Shown piece after piece: positions 17,541-25,777 of a stretch of DNA of 64,000 nucleotides. The stretch's first letter is position 1. Every line of letters starts with the position of its first letter. A model generated the notes under the pieces. It searched no databases and had not been told where the DNA came from. It was given only the letters and a program-made list of their open reading frames with translations. The position numbers were made by a program, and so were the translations under genes. The DNA lies in the NCBI GenBank assembly GCA_910579125.1, contig CAJTTH010000010.1:8809-72808 (forward strand), written 5' to 3'. The stretch is from an uncultured Oscillospiraceae bacterium. Its GTDB lineage: Bacteria; Bacillota; Clostridia; Oscillospirales; Ruminococcaceae.

Positions 17541-18052
17541 AACAATTTCTGGAAATAGCAAAAATAGTCGCCACTCACGGAATACGCGGCGAGGTGCGCT
17601 GTCAGTACTACTGCGATGCGCCCGAGGTGCTGTGCGAATTTGACGAGCTGTATCTCAACAAGGGAGCGCAGCCTGTTCACGTTGTCCGCGCTTATCCGCA
17701 TAAAAATGTGGTAATAATGCATATCGAGGGCGTTGATACCGTTGAAAAGGCGCAGACTCTCATCGGAAAGCTGCTGTACATCGACCGCGACGACGCGGAG
17801 CTTGACGAGGACCTGTACTTCGTTCAGGATATAATCGGCTTGACGGTAAAGGACGCGGAAACGGGCGAGGTGTACGGGAAAATTTCCGAGGTGTACCAGA
17901 ACGGCGCCGCGGACGTTTACTCCATTAAGAAAGAGAACGGTACGGAGCTGATGTTCCCGTGCATTGACGAGGTAGTCAAAAAGGTTGATATCGCGGGCGG
18001 CGAAATGCTGATAAAACCGCTGCCGGGGCTGTTCGACGAGGACGGACAATGA
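17537..18052 (+). CDS. rimM: Ribosome maturation factor RimM
   Basis: RimM binds ribosomal protein S19 and the 30S head during 16S processing. The 171-aa product has the N-terminal RimM domain (IAKIVATHGIRGEVRC, THGIRGEV core) and a C-terminal PRC-barrel domain, with conserved LYFVQDIIGL and the ending IKPLPGLFD. It overlaps the flippase upstream and trmD downstream by four bases each (ATGA). Position and length are standard for rimM-trmD operons. Confidence 0.95.
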   Translation: MKQFLEIAKIVATHGIRGEVRCQYYCDAPEVLCEFDELYLNKGAQPVHVVRAYPHKNVVIMHIEGVDTVEKAQTLIGKLLYIDRDDAELDEDLYFVQDIIGLTVKDAETGEVYGKISEVYQNGAADVYSIKKENGTELMFPCIDEVVKKVDIAGGEMLIKPLPGLFDEDGQ

Positions 18053-18831
18053 GGATAGACATAGCCACGCTGTTCCCCGAGATGTGCGACAGCGTATTGC
18101 GGACAAGCGTTCTCGGGCGCGGAATAAAGCGCGGCTGTATCGAGATTTACACGCACAATATCCGTCTGTACACCGAGGACAAGCACCGCAACGTCGACGA
18201 CAAGCCCTACGGCGGCGGCACGGGTCTGGTAATGCAGGCGCAGCCGATCTACGACTGCGTAATGGCGCTTATCTCGCAGCATAAGGCGCGTCCGAGGATA
18301 ATTTATATGTCGCCGCAAGGGGAAACGCTCACGCAGGACAAGGTGCGCGGGCTTGCCGCCGAGGAGGGCTTGATACTGCTGTGTGGACACTACGAGGGCG
18401 TTGACAGCCGCGTTCTCGAGGAACTGGACGCGGAGGAGCTTTCGGTCGGAGATTATGTGCTGACGGGCGGCGAGCTGCCCGCGCTGATAGTCTGCGATGC
18501 GGTGGCGAGGTTACAGGAGGGCGTTCTCCCCAACGAGGACGCGTATTCGATCGAGAGCCACTACAACGGGCTTCTGGAGTTTCCGCAGTACTCCCGTCCC
18601 GAGGTCTGGCGCGGACGGGCCGTTCCCAAGATATTGCTGTCGGGCGACCACAAAAAGATCGCCGAGTGGCAAAAACAGGCGGCAATTGAGATCACGCGGG
18701 AAAAGCGCCCCGATATGTACGAGAAATATCTTCTGGATCACGCGGAGGAGATCGCCGCCGAAGAGGCAAAACGGCTGAAAAGATTAAGACGAAAAGAACG
18801 TAAACATAAAGAGGATAATAACAATGAATAA
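18049..18831 (+). CDS. trmD: tRNA (guanine37-N1)-methyltransferase TrmD
   Basis: TrmD makes m1G37 in tRNAs, preventing frameshifting. The 260-aa product shows the SPOUT knot motifs: YMSPQGETLTQ, LLCGHYEGVDSRVLEE and SVGDYVLTGGELP, plus the tRNA-binding SIESHYNGLLEFPQYSRP. A C-terminal lysine/arginine-rich tail (RLKRLRRKERKHK) extends beyond the usual domain and runs into era with an 8-bp overlap. No rpsP or rplS flank it here, as they do in many Firmicutes. Confidence 0.95.
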   Translation: MRIDIATLFPEMCDSVLRTSVLGRGIKRGCIEIYTHNIRLYTEDKHRNVDDKPYGGGTGLVMQAQPIYDCVMALISQHKARPRIIYMSPQGETLTQDKVRGLAAEEGLILLCGHYEGVDSRVLEELDAEELSVGDYVLTGGELPALIVCDAVARLQEGVLPNEDAYSIESHYNGLLEFPQYSRPEVWRGRAVPKILLSGDHKKIAEWQKQAAIEITREKRPDMYEKYLLDHAEEIAAEEAKRLKRLRRKERKHKEDNNNE

Positions 18832-19726
18832 GAACGCATTTATCGCAATAACGGGACGCCCCAACGCGGGGAAATCCTCGCTGACAAATCTGCTTGTCGG
18901 CGAGAAAATATCCATAGTAAGCGAAAAGCCGCAGACTACCCGCAATCGCATCAACGGCGTACTGACCAAGGGCGGGACGCAGTTCGTGTTTATTGACACG
19001 CCCGGTATGCTAAAGGCGAAAACCAAGCTCGCCGAGCATATGGTGAAGTCGGTGCGCACGTCGGTCGAGGACGTTGACGTTGCTGTGTTAATGGCGGACG
19101 TTACGAAAAAAATGTCGGGCGTGGAGCAGGAGCTTATCCGCTCGTTCGCGCAGAACGGCACAGAGGTCGTGCTGCTGCTGAACAAGATAGACCTTTTAAA
19201 GAACAAGGAGGATCTGCTGCCGATAATCGCGCAGTACAACGAGCTGTACGACTTCGCGGAGATTATTCCGATAAGCGTAAAGCGGCGCATAAACACCGAC
19301 AAAATAATCCCTGTGCTGGAAAAATATGCCATAGATGGCGAGCACTTTTTCCCCGACGATATCGCGACCGACCGCACGGAGCGTTTTCTCTGCGCCGAGA
19401 TAGTCCGCGAGAAGATACTTTGGACAATGCAGCAAGAGATACCCCACGGAACGGCAGTCGACATTGAGAGCTTCAAAACGCGCCAAAGCGCAAAGGGAGA
19501 GGAGATCGTCGATATTTCCGCCGTGGTTATCTGTGAAAGAGATTCGCACAAGGGCATGATAATCGGAAAGGGCGGCGAGAGACTTAAGGAGATAGGCACG
19601 ATGGCGCGCAAGGATATCGAGGAGCTTCTCGGCTGCAAGGTGAATTTACAGCTTTTCGTCAAGGTCAAGGAGGACTGGCGCAACCGTGAAAACGTTATCA
19701 CAGAGTACAATATCGCTGACGAATGA
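18824..19726 (+). CDS. era: GTPase Era
   Basis: Era is an essential GTPase that binds the 3' end of 16S rRNA during 30S assembly. The 300-aa product has G1 GRPNAGKSS, G2-region KPQTTRNR, G3 DTPGM and G4 NKID. A C-terminal KH domain carries GMIIGKGGERLKEIG. Length and order are canonical. It is the last gene of the operon, overlapping trmD by 8 bp, and is followed by a strong hairpin terminator. Confidence 0.96.
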   Translation: MNKNAFIAITGRPNAGKSSLTNLLVGEKISIVSEKPQTTRNRINGVLTKGGTQFVFIDTPGMLKAKTKLAEHMVKSVRTSVEDVDVAVLMADVTKKMSGVEQELIRSFAQNGTEVVLLLNKIDLLKNKEDLLPIIAQYNELYDFAEIIPISVKRRINTDKIIPVLEKYAIDGEHFFPDDIATDRTERFLCAEIVREKILWTMQQEIPHGTAVDIESFKTRQSAKGEEIVDISAVVICERDSHKGMIIGKGGERLKEIGTMARKDIEELLGCKVNLQLFVKVKEDWRNRENVITEYNIADE

Positions 19727-19733
19727 CCGAAAA

Positions 19734-19768
19734 AACGGGCGGATATATCACCCGCCCGTTATCTTATT
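19734..19768. terminator. Hairpin terminator shared by era and the xre gene
   Basis: ACGGGCGG (19735-19742) and CCGCCCGT (19752-19759) form an 8-bp GC stem. A runs precede it and T-rich sequence follows, so it can work in both directions between convergent era and the regulator gene. Confidence 0.8.
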
Positions 19769-20432
19769 TCCCGAATTTCTGCAGATCGCGCTCAACGTTG
19801 GTAACTATCGAAAACAGCGCCGTACTCTGTTTGGGATATTCCTGTTCGATACGCGAGTTCGTGATCCGCTCGTCGGCTGTTCCGTCATGAGCGGCGCTTC
19901 TTGCTCTCACATCGTCGAGCGAAAGCTGTGCCGCGCACATTCCCGAAACGTCGTCAAACGGCACGGCGAAGCAATCCTCATCGTTTTTTCCGCCTGCCGA
20001 ATATACCATTCTGAACGCGCGGTAAACCGCCGTTACTATGTATGACGAAACCGCCTTGGTAAGCTTGGCGTTCTTAGCCTTCATCAAAAGTGAAAAAATC
20101 ACCTCGATAGCGTTCGTTATCAGCTTTTTCCTGAATGCCACACTAAGCCCGTTCGGATCGCCGCCGTAGCTCTCCGAGACTGTGCTCTCGGGAAGCTCCT
20201 CCTCGGACACGACCGTACCGTTGCGTGAGCTTGTCCTGCCGAGGATATAATCGACCGACACACCGTAAAAATTTGCGGCGTGCACCAGAAAATCCAGTCC
20301 GCATTCGCGTTTTCCGTTTTCGTAATGCGACAACAGCGCCTGTGCAATTCCCAGTTGATCGGCAGCCTCTTTCTGCCGCAGACCGCGCTCCTTGCGAAGC
20401 AGCTTCATTACTCTCGGAAAATCCTTGTTCAT
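19764..20432 (-). CDS. XRE-family transcriptional regulator
   Basis: This is a helix-turn-helix regulator of the Cro/CI (XRE) type. Of 222 aa, residues 6-62 form the HTH domain (LLRKERGLRQKEAADQLGI, LSHYENGKREC, GVSVDYILGR). The remaining 160 residues form a mostly helical domain with no recognised ligand fold. No membrane segment is present. The promoter region upstream has two inverted repeats that may be its own operator. It is convergent to era and divergent from the histidine phosphatase. Targets and signal cannot be read from the sequence. Confidence 0.88.
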   Translation of the reverse strand: MNKDFPRVMKLLRKERGLRQKEAADQLGIAQALLSHYENGKRECGLDFLVHAANFYGVSVDYILGRTSSRNGTVVSEEELPESTVSESYGGDPNGLSVAFRKKLITNAIEVIFSLLMKAKNAKLTKAVSSYIVTAVYRAFRMVYSAGGKNDEDCFAVPFDDVSGMCAAQLSLDDVRARSAAHDGTADERITNSRIEQEYPKQSTALFSIVTNVERDLQKFGK

Positions 20433-20466
20433 AGTTCTCTCTACTCTCCTACTACCCGTTGTTACC

Positions 20467-20553
20467 CGTCAATATCAAAAATCTATTGACGATCAAATTA
20501 TCACATAGTATATTATATAACAGTTATTCCGATTTGTAAAGCGGCAGAATAAC
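20467..20553. promoter_or_regulatory. Two inverted repeats in the xre/phosphatase divergent promoter region
   Basis: CGTCAATA (20467-20474) and TATTGACG (20484-20491) are perfect 8-bp arms with a 9-bp gap. GTTATTC (20523-20529) and GAATAAC (20547-20553) are perfect 7-bp arms with a 17-bp gap. They flank a TATATAATATAC-type -10 region for the minus-strand regulator. Binding by the XRE protein is inference. Confidence 0.5.
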
Positions 20554-20626
20554 CAAATTTTCGACAGCGGTCTAGGACATAATATATAAGACAAAAACGG
20601 ACATACCGTATATAGGAGGAAGTCAA

Positions 20627-21235
20627 ATGAAAAACTACTACTTGTATTTAATTCGCCATGGAATTACCCAAGGTAATCTTGACGGAAAATATATCGGGCA
20701 GACCGATCTGGCGCTTTGTCCTGAGGGAAAAAGGCAGATCGAGGTGCTTTGCGCAGATGAAATATACCCCGAGGTCGGCAAGGTGTACTCCTCGCCGCTG
20801 GCGCGGTGTCTGGAGACCGCCGAGATCATCTATCCCGAGCAGAAGCTGATGATTATCGACGAGATTTGCGAGATGAATTTCGGCGAGTTTGAGGGTAAAA
20901 CGCAGCGGCAGCTTCAGGACTTGCGCGAGTACACCGACTGGCTGCGGGGAGGTCCCGACGCTGCACCCCCGAACGGCGAGAAATACGGCGATTTTATGGT
21001 TCGGTGCATCGAGGGGCTGGATATTATTTTCAGTGATATGATGCGTCGTGAAGTTACACGCGCCGCTTGCGTTACCCACGCGGGCGTAATCACCAATCTG
21101 CTGTGCGGTTACGGCTTGCCGAAAGGGCAGCCTGCGGATTTTATGTGCGGACCCGGCGAGGGCTTTGAGATAATCCTAACGCCGTTTTTGTGGCAGAAAG
21201 GTCCGGCATTTGAGATATCGGGCAGGCTGCAATAA
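20627..21235 (+). CDS. Histidine phosphatase family protein (phosphoglycerate-mutase-like)
   Basis: This cytosolic phosphatase belongs to the histidine (RHG) branch. The 202-aa product has the nucleophile His in LIRHGITQGN and a second RHG-core element SSPLARCLETAEI. The acid-base Glu region is MNFGEFEGKT and the distal catalytic His is in THAGVI. Members of this size act as alpha-ribazole phosphatase (CobC-like), broad phosphatases or mutase-like enzymes. Neither cobalamin nor glycolytic genes are nearby, so the substrate is open. The start at 20627 follows AGGAGGAAG. It stands alone between its own promoter and a bidirectional terminator. Confidence 0.88.
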   Translation: MKNYYLYLIRHGITQGNLDGKYIGQTDLALCPEGKRQIEVLCADEIYPEVGKVYSSPLARCLETAEIIYPEQKLMIIDEICEMNFGEFEGKTQRQLQDLREYTDWLRGGPDAAPPNGEKYGDFMVRCIEGLDIIFSDMMRREVTRAACVTHAGVITNLLCGYGLPKGQPADFMCGPGEGFEIILTPFLWQKGPAFEISGRLQ

Positions 21236-21305
21236 CAATCTATAAAAAATACCCTATAATATACCTAAAGTAATATAACCTGCTTTATCAGCGTATCATA
21301 ACAAA

Positions 21306-21340
21306 AACAGCGCACAAACGACCGTCTGTGCGCTGTTTGA
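21306..21340. terminator. Bidirectional hairpin terminator
   Basis: AACAGCGCACA (21306-21316) and TGTGCGCTGTT (21327-21337) form a perfect 11-bp stem between the convergent phosphatase and pckA genes, with T/A-rich flanks on both sides. Confidence 0.8.
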
Positions 21341-21363
21341 TTATTTTAAATTATCGGGCTGCA

Positions 21364-22968
21364 TTAAAGCTGCGGACCTGCGGGAACGAGCGCCTTACCT
21401 GCGGGGTTGCCCTCGTATTTTGCGAAGTTCTTGATAAATCTCTGTGCGAGATCCTTTGCCTTTTCGTCCCAATCGGCAGCGTTTGCGTAGGTGTCGCGCG
21501 GGTCAAGAATGCCAGTATCAACGCCCTTAAGCTCGGTCGGAACCTCAAAATTAAAGTACGGGATCTTCTTGGTGGGCGCGTTGTTGATGTCGCCGTTGAG
21601 GATCGCGTCGATGATGCCGCGTGTGTCCTTAATGGAGATGCGCTTGCCCGTGCCGTTCCAGCCGGTGTTTACGAGGTAAGCCTTTGCGCCGCTCTGTTGC
21701 ATTCTCTTGACAAGCTCCTCTGCGTACTTGGTCGGGTGCAGTTCGAGGAATGCCTGACCGAAGCAAGCGGAGAAAGTGGGAGTAGGCTCGGTAATGCCGC
21801 GCTCCGTACCCGCGAGCTTAGCGGTAAAGCCCGAAAGGAAGTAGTACTGGGTCTGCTCGGGGGTGAGGATAGAAACGGGCGGCAGAACGCCGAACGCGTC
21901 TGCGGACAGGAAGATAACGTTCTTCGCTGCGGGAGCGGACGAAACGGGTCTTACAATGTTCTGAATGTGGTCGATCGGGTAAGAAACGCGGGTGTTCTCC
22001 GTAACGCTCTTGTCCGTGAAGTCGATCTTGCCGTCAGCGTCGAGAGTAACGTTCTCGAGGAGTGCGTTTCTCTTGATAGCGTTGTAGATATCGGGCTCGG
22101 ATTCCTTGTCGAGGTCGATAACCTTTGCGTAGCAGCCGCCCTCGAAGTTGAATACGCCGTTGTCGTCCCAGCCGTGCTCGTCGTCGCCGATAAGCAGACG
22201 CTTGGGATCGGTCGAAAGCGTGGTCTTGCCTGTGCCGGACAGACCGAAGAAGATAGCGGTGTTCTTGCCGTCCATATCGGTGTTAGCGGAGCAGTGCATA
22301 GCCGCAATGCCCTTAAGCGGCAGATAGTAGTTCATCATCGAGAACATACCCTTCTTCATTTCGCCGCCGTACCATGTGTTGATGATTACCTGCTCGCGTG
22401 AGGTGATGTTGAACATAACAGCGGTCTCGGAGTTAAGACCAAGCTCCTTGTAGTTCTCAACCTTAGCCTTGGAAGCGTTGTATACAACGAAATCGGGTTC
22501 AAAGCTCTCAAGCTCCTCCGCAGTGGGCTTAATGAACATATTCTCAACAAAGTGAGCCTGCCAAGCCACTTCCATAATAAAGCGGATAGCCATTCTCGTG
22601 TCCTTGTTAGCGCCGCAGAAAGCGTCAACTACATACAGCTTCTTGTTGGAGAGCTCCTTCTTTGCGATCTCCTTGCAGGCGTCCCAAGCCTCCTTGGTAG
22701 CGGGGTGGTTGTCGTTCTTGTACTCGTCGGAGGTCCACCATACGGTGTCCTTGGAGTTGTCGTCCATAACAATGAACTTGTCTTTGGGCGAACGTCCGGT
22801 GTAAACGCCTGTCATAACGTTTACCGCGCCCAGCTCGCTCTCCTGACCCTTATCGTAGCCGGTAAGGGAGGGATCAAGCTCCGCCTTGTACAACTCCTCA
22901 TAGGAGGGGTTGTAAACGACTTCCGTAGTTCCGGTAATGCCATACTTCGTCAAATCGATCTTGCTCAT
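21364..22968 (-). CDS. pckA: Phosphoenolpyruvate carboxykinase (ATP-type)
   Basis: PckA interconverts oxaloacetate plus ATP and PEP plus CO2 plus ADP. In anaerobic gut Clostridia it often fixes CO2 toward succinate or supports gluconeogenesis. The 534-aa product has the kinase-1a P-loop GLSGTGKTTLS, the kinase-2/metal region DDEHGWDDNGVFN, and the substrate stretch TGRSPKDKF, all marks of the ATP-dependent type rather than the GTP type. The upstream region has a perfect SigA promoter on the minus strand. It is a single-gene unit with a shared terminator. Confidence 0.96.
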   Translation of the reverse strand: MSKIDLTKYGITGTTEVVYNPSYEELYKAELDPSLTGYDKGQESELGAVNVMTGVYTGRSPKDKFIVMDDNSKDTVWWTSDEYKNDNHPATKEAWDACKEIAKKELSNKKLYVVDAFCGANKDTRMAIRFIMEVAWQAHFVENMFIKPTAEELESFEPDFVVYNASKAKVENYKELGLNSETAVMFNITSREQVIINTWYGGEMKKGMFSMMNYYLPLKGIAAMHCSANTDMDGKNTAIFFGLSGTGKTTLSTDPKRLLIGDDEHGWDDNGVFNFEGGCYAKVIDLDKESEPDIYNAIKRNALLENVTLDADGKIDFTDKSVTENTRVSYPIDHIQNIVRPVSSAPAAKNVIFLSADAFGVLPPVSILTPEQTQYYFLSGFTAKLAGTERGITEPTPTFSACFGQAFLELHPTKYAEELVKRMQQSGAKAYLVNTGWNGTGKRISIKDTRGIIDAILNGDINNAPTKKIPYFNFEVPTELKGVDTGILDPRDTYANAADWDEKAKDLAQRFIKNFAKYEGNPAGKALVPAGPQL

Positions 22969-23051
22969 TGGAAAAAACCTCGTTTCATAAAAATTTTACA
23001 AGGATTCCGCGCCGCGGCGAACCACGACCGAAAAACCTTTCCACAAATACC

Positions 23052-23080
23052 ATTATACACGATTTTTTTCAAGTTGTCAA
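23052..23080 (-). promoter_or_regulatory. SigA promoter of pckA
   Basis: On the minus strand TTGACA (23080-23075) and TATAAT (23057-23052) are 17 bp apart, matching consensus fully. The leader to the pckA start is about 75 bp. Confidence 0.85.
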
Positions 23081-23166
23081 GGAAATTTATCAATTTTAGT
23101 AAAATTTTTGCTTAAATATATAGCAATTATATACAAATATGTAAAATAAGCATAGCGCATAAAAAA

Positions 23167-23190
23167 CGGACGGCATAACCGCCGCCCGAA
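23167..23190 (-). terminator. Terminator of lgt
   Basis: On the minus strand CGGGCGGC and GCCGTCCG (plus coordinates 23188-23181 and 23174-23167) form an 8-bp stem with one G-T pair, followed by GTTTTTTAT directly after the lgt stop. Confidence 0.7.
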
Positions 23191-23191
23191 A

Positions 23192-23980
23192 TCACAATGA
23201 CCGTCTTTTTCCCCGAACTCCTTTAAACACAAGGAACGCCAGACTTACCGCGAAAACAAGTACGCTTATAAACTGCGAGGTGGACATTCCCAGAATAAAG
23301 CCCCTGTATTCGTCGCCGCGCCAGAATTCCAGAATAAATCGCCCGACGGAGTAAATCAGCAGATACAGCGCCAAAAGCCGTCCGCGCAGCTTATCGGTTT
23401 TCGTTAGCAGAATGAACAGCACCGCAAACAGCGCGAACTCAAAACCCGCCTCGTAAAGCTGTACGGGCACTCTGGGAACGCCGTTGGCTTTCTCCACAAG
23501 CGACTTCGTAAAGGTGACGCCGTGCTCCCATTCGACGCCGTAGCAGCACCCTCCGAGAAAACAGCCTATGCGCGCGAAGCCGTGCAGCAGCGCTATCGAC
23601 GGGGCGGCGCAGTCGGTCGCGATATCGGCGGGGAGCTTCTGAACCTTGACTGAAATTCCGCCAGCGATAAGACCGCCGATAAGACCGCCGTAGAAAACCG
23701 AACCGCCGAAGATCAGTCCGAACCGCTCCCAGAAATTTACAAAGCCCGTGGCTTTAAAAAGCTCTCCCCAATAGGCGATATTGGTGATGCCGTACAGTAA
23801 ATGCATTCCGACGAAAACGCCGATCGCCGAGAAAAGATACACAAATATCAGCGAAATGTCATCGCCCGTGAATTTTTTGTAGCAGTATATCCCGAGCGGA
23901 CAGGCAGTGAAAATACCGATCACCGCGCATATCATATAACTGCCGATAAAACGTCCGAAAATTTCAAATCCGGGAAACAT
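23192..23980 (-). CDS. lgt: Prolipoprotein diacylglyceryl transferase family protein
   Basis: Lgt transfers diacylglycerol from phosphatidylglycerol to the lipobox cysteine of prolipoproteins at the cytoplasmic membrane. The 262-aa product has about seven hydrophobic segments. Visible family features are YGGLIGG, the HGFARIGCFLGGCCYG block at the position of the Lgt signature, and a final YSVGRFILEFWRGDE block. The signature differs from the proteobacterial HGRIGNFINGE form: GCCYG is the version seen in many Clostridia, and some such proteins are only called Lgt-like. At least one clear lipoprotein is encoded in the window (start 35944). It has its own terminator. Confidence 0.82.
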   Translation of the reverse strand: MFPGFEIFGRFIGSYMICAVIGIFTACPLGIYCYKKFTGDDISLIFVYLFSAIGVFVGMHLLYGITNIAYWGELFKATGFVNFWERFGLIFGGSVFYGGLIGGLIAGGISVKVQKLPADIATDCAAPSIALLHGFARIGCFLGGCCYGVEWEHGVTFTKSLVEKANGVPRVPVQLYEAGFEFALFAVLFILLTKTDKLRGRLLALYLLIYSVGRFILEFWRGDEYRGFILGMSTSQFISVLVFAVSLAFLVFKGVRGKRRSL

Positions 23981-24006
23981 AAAAACACCTTTTCCTAAAA
24001 ATATAA

Positions 24007-24040
24007 CCCTGCCGAAAGGTTTTCGCCTCAGCAGGGCTAA
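24007..24040 (-). terminator. Hairpin terminator after the DUF4190 gene
   Basis: CCCTGC and GCAGGG arms, extended by G-T pairs, form a hairpin in the 80 bp between the DUF4190 gene and lgt. On the minus strand it is followed by T-rich sequence before the lgt ribosome site. Confidence 0.6.
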
Positions 24041-24059
24041 ATCTTATTATGTAGCTATC

Positions 24060-24374
24060 TTAAAAAATGAAGAAACTGCTGTAAGCGCCGAGAGCGCCGA
24101 GAGCGCCGGCAGCCGCGCATAATACGCAAATCGTGCAGAGCACCGCAATAACGCTCTCTGCTGTTGCAACGATACCGCAAATCAATCCGCCGATAGCAAG
24201 ACCCTTGCTCTCAGGCTCCTCGCCTGCCTTAATGCGCTTGAGTGCCAACGCACCGAATACGATACCCGCAATTGCGCAAAGCGGAGCCACATAGCCTACA
24301 TATGGAATAAACGAGCCTACAATGCCGACAATACCGCAAACCAAAGCGGCGATCGCCATATTTTTTACTGTCAT
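24060..24374 (-). CDS. DUF4190-type small membrane protein
   Basis: The 104-aa product has two or three glycine-rich membrane helices (about residues 6-27, 29-46 and 60-96). The pattern is ALVCGIVGIVGSF, GIVFGALALKRIKAGEE and GLAIGGLICGIVA, typical of DUF4190 proteins, whose biochemical role is unknown. The end is Ala/Gly/Cys-rich. It is a single-gene unit with its own promoter (24427-24455) and terminator. Confidence 0.8.
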   Translation of the reverse strand: MTVKNMAIAALVCGIVGIVGSFIPYVGYVAPLCAIAGIVFGALALKRIKAGEEPESKGLAIGGLICGIVATAESVIAVLCTICVLCAAAGALGALGAYSSFFIF

Positions 24375-24426
24375 GATGAAATACTCCCTTCAAAAATAAT
24401 TCACGAAAAATCATTCGTCTGTATAA

Positions 24427-24455
24427 ATTCTACCATAATTCGAGCGATTTGTCAA
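24427..24455 (-). promoter_or_regulatory. SigA promoter of the DUF4190 gene
   Basis: On the minus strand TTGACA (24455-24450) and TAGAAT (24432-24427) are spaced by 17 bp, about 50 bp upstream of the start codon. Confidence 0.75.
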
Positions 24456-24605
24456 TATAATATGAACAAAACACGCTTCCAATCTTTTGTGTGATAGTTT
24501 CGTGATAATTGTGTATATTGACGGAAAGCCGCCAAAAACTTCCAATTATTTTTAAATAATGCACAAAATGTAGTATAAAACAGACGTTCTCATTTTAAAA
24601 AGATA

Positions 24606-24634
24606 TTGCTTTTCTTTGCGCACGGTGGTATAAT
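24606..24634 (+). promoter_or_regulatory. Promoter of aguA
   Basis: TTGCTT (24606-24611) and TATAAT (24629-24634) with a 17-bp spacer lie 36 bp upstream of the aguA GTG start. Confidence 0.65.
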
Positions 24635-24669
24635 ATTAGAATAACGATAAATGAGAGGACGCGGTTTCA

Positions 24670-25764
24670 GTGAAGATAATCAGCTCAACGCCCAAAGCGG
24701 ACGGCTTTTATATGCCCGCCGAATTTGCGCCGCACTACGGGTGCATTATGATTTTTCCGGAGCGCCCGGACAGCTGGCAGTTCGGAGGATACGCGGCGAG
24801 AAAGGCATTTGTTCAGGTTGCCGAGGCCGTTTCAAGGAGCGAACGGGTCACAGTCTGCGCGTCGCAAAAGCAGTACGAGAACGCGCGGCGAATGCTCCCC
24901 GATAATATACGCGTGGTCGAGATGTCCTCCAACGACAGCTGGGCAAGGGATTACGCGCCGACATTTGTTACAAACGGCGGGGAGATACGCGGCGTAAACT
25001 GGGGATTTAACGCGTGGGGAGGTCTCGAGGACGGACTGTATTTCCCGTGGGATCTGGATAATAAAATGGCAAGGAAATTGTGCGATCTGTACAATAAGGA
25101 TATGTATGATCTTGGCAATTTTATACTGGAGGGCGGTTCGATCCACGTTGACGGCGAGGGGACCTGCATTACGACCGAAGCGTGTCTGCTCAGCCGAGGA
25201 CGCAATCCGATGCTCACAAAGGCGGAAATTGAGAATTATCTGTGCGAATATCTTAATGTGACTAAGGTCATCTGGCTTAAAAACGGCATTTACGGCGATG
25301 AGACCAACGAGCACGTTGATAATATCTGCGCGTTTGTAAAGCCGTCGGAGGTGGTGCTCGCGTGGACGGACGACGAGAACGACCCGCAGTACGCATTGTC
25401 AAAGTCGTGCCTTGATATTCTTACCCGCGAAACGGACGCGAAAGGGCGCGAGTTTACGGTGCACAAGCTGCGCTGTCCGAAGCCTGTTACTATCACCGAC
25501 GAGGAGTGCTCGGGTCTTGACACAATGAACTTTCAGCCGACGCGTACTCCCGGCGAGCGCCTTGCCGCGTCCTACGTCAACTTTTACATTGCGAACGGCG
25601 CGGTGGTTATGCCGTTTTTCGGCGACCGCGCGGACGAGCCCGCGCGCGAGCTTCTGGAAACGCTGTTTCCCGAGCGTGAGGTGATACCCGTCTACGCGCG
25701 CGATATACTTATAGGCGGCGGCAATATCCACTGCATAACTCAACAGATACCGCTTTTTAAGTAA
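24670..25764 (+). CDS. aguA: Agmatine deiminase AguA
   Basis: AguA hydrolyses agmatine to N-carbamoylputrescine and ammonia, the first step of the two-step agmatine route to putrescine. The 364-aa product is of normal length for this peptidyl-arginine-deiminase-like family. Key features are NDSWARDYAPTFV, FNAWGG, the catalytic His-Val-Asp in TNEHVDNIC, and the C-terminal nucleophile Cys in GGGNIHCITQQ. The start is GTG at 24670 behind GAGAGGA. The partner amidase aguB lies two genes downstream, which strongly supports the assignment. Confidence 0.95.
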   Translation: MKIISSTPKADGFYMPAEFAPHYGCIMIFPERPDSWQFGGYAARKAFVQVAEAVSRSERVTVCASQKQYENARRMLPDNIRVVEMSSNDSWARDYAPTFVTNGGEIRGVNWGFNAWGGLEDGLYFPWDLDNKMARKLCDLYNKDMYDLGNFILEGGSIHVDGEGTCITTEACLLSRGRNPMLTKAEIENYLCEYLNVTKVIWLKNGIYGDETNEHVDNICAFVKPSEVVLAWTDDENDPQYALSKSCLDILTRETDAKGREFTVHKLRCPKPVTITDEECSGLDTMNFQPTRTPGERLAASYVNFYIANGAVVMPFFGDRADEPARELLETLFPEREVIPVYARDILIGGGNIHCITQQIPLFK

Positions 25765-25777
25765 ACGGAGGTTAATA

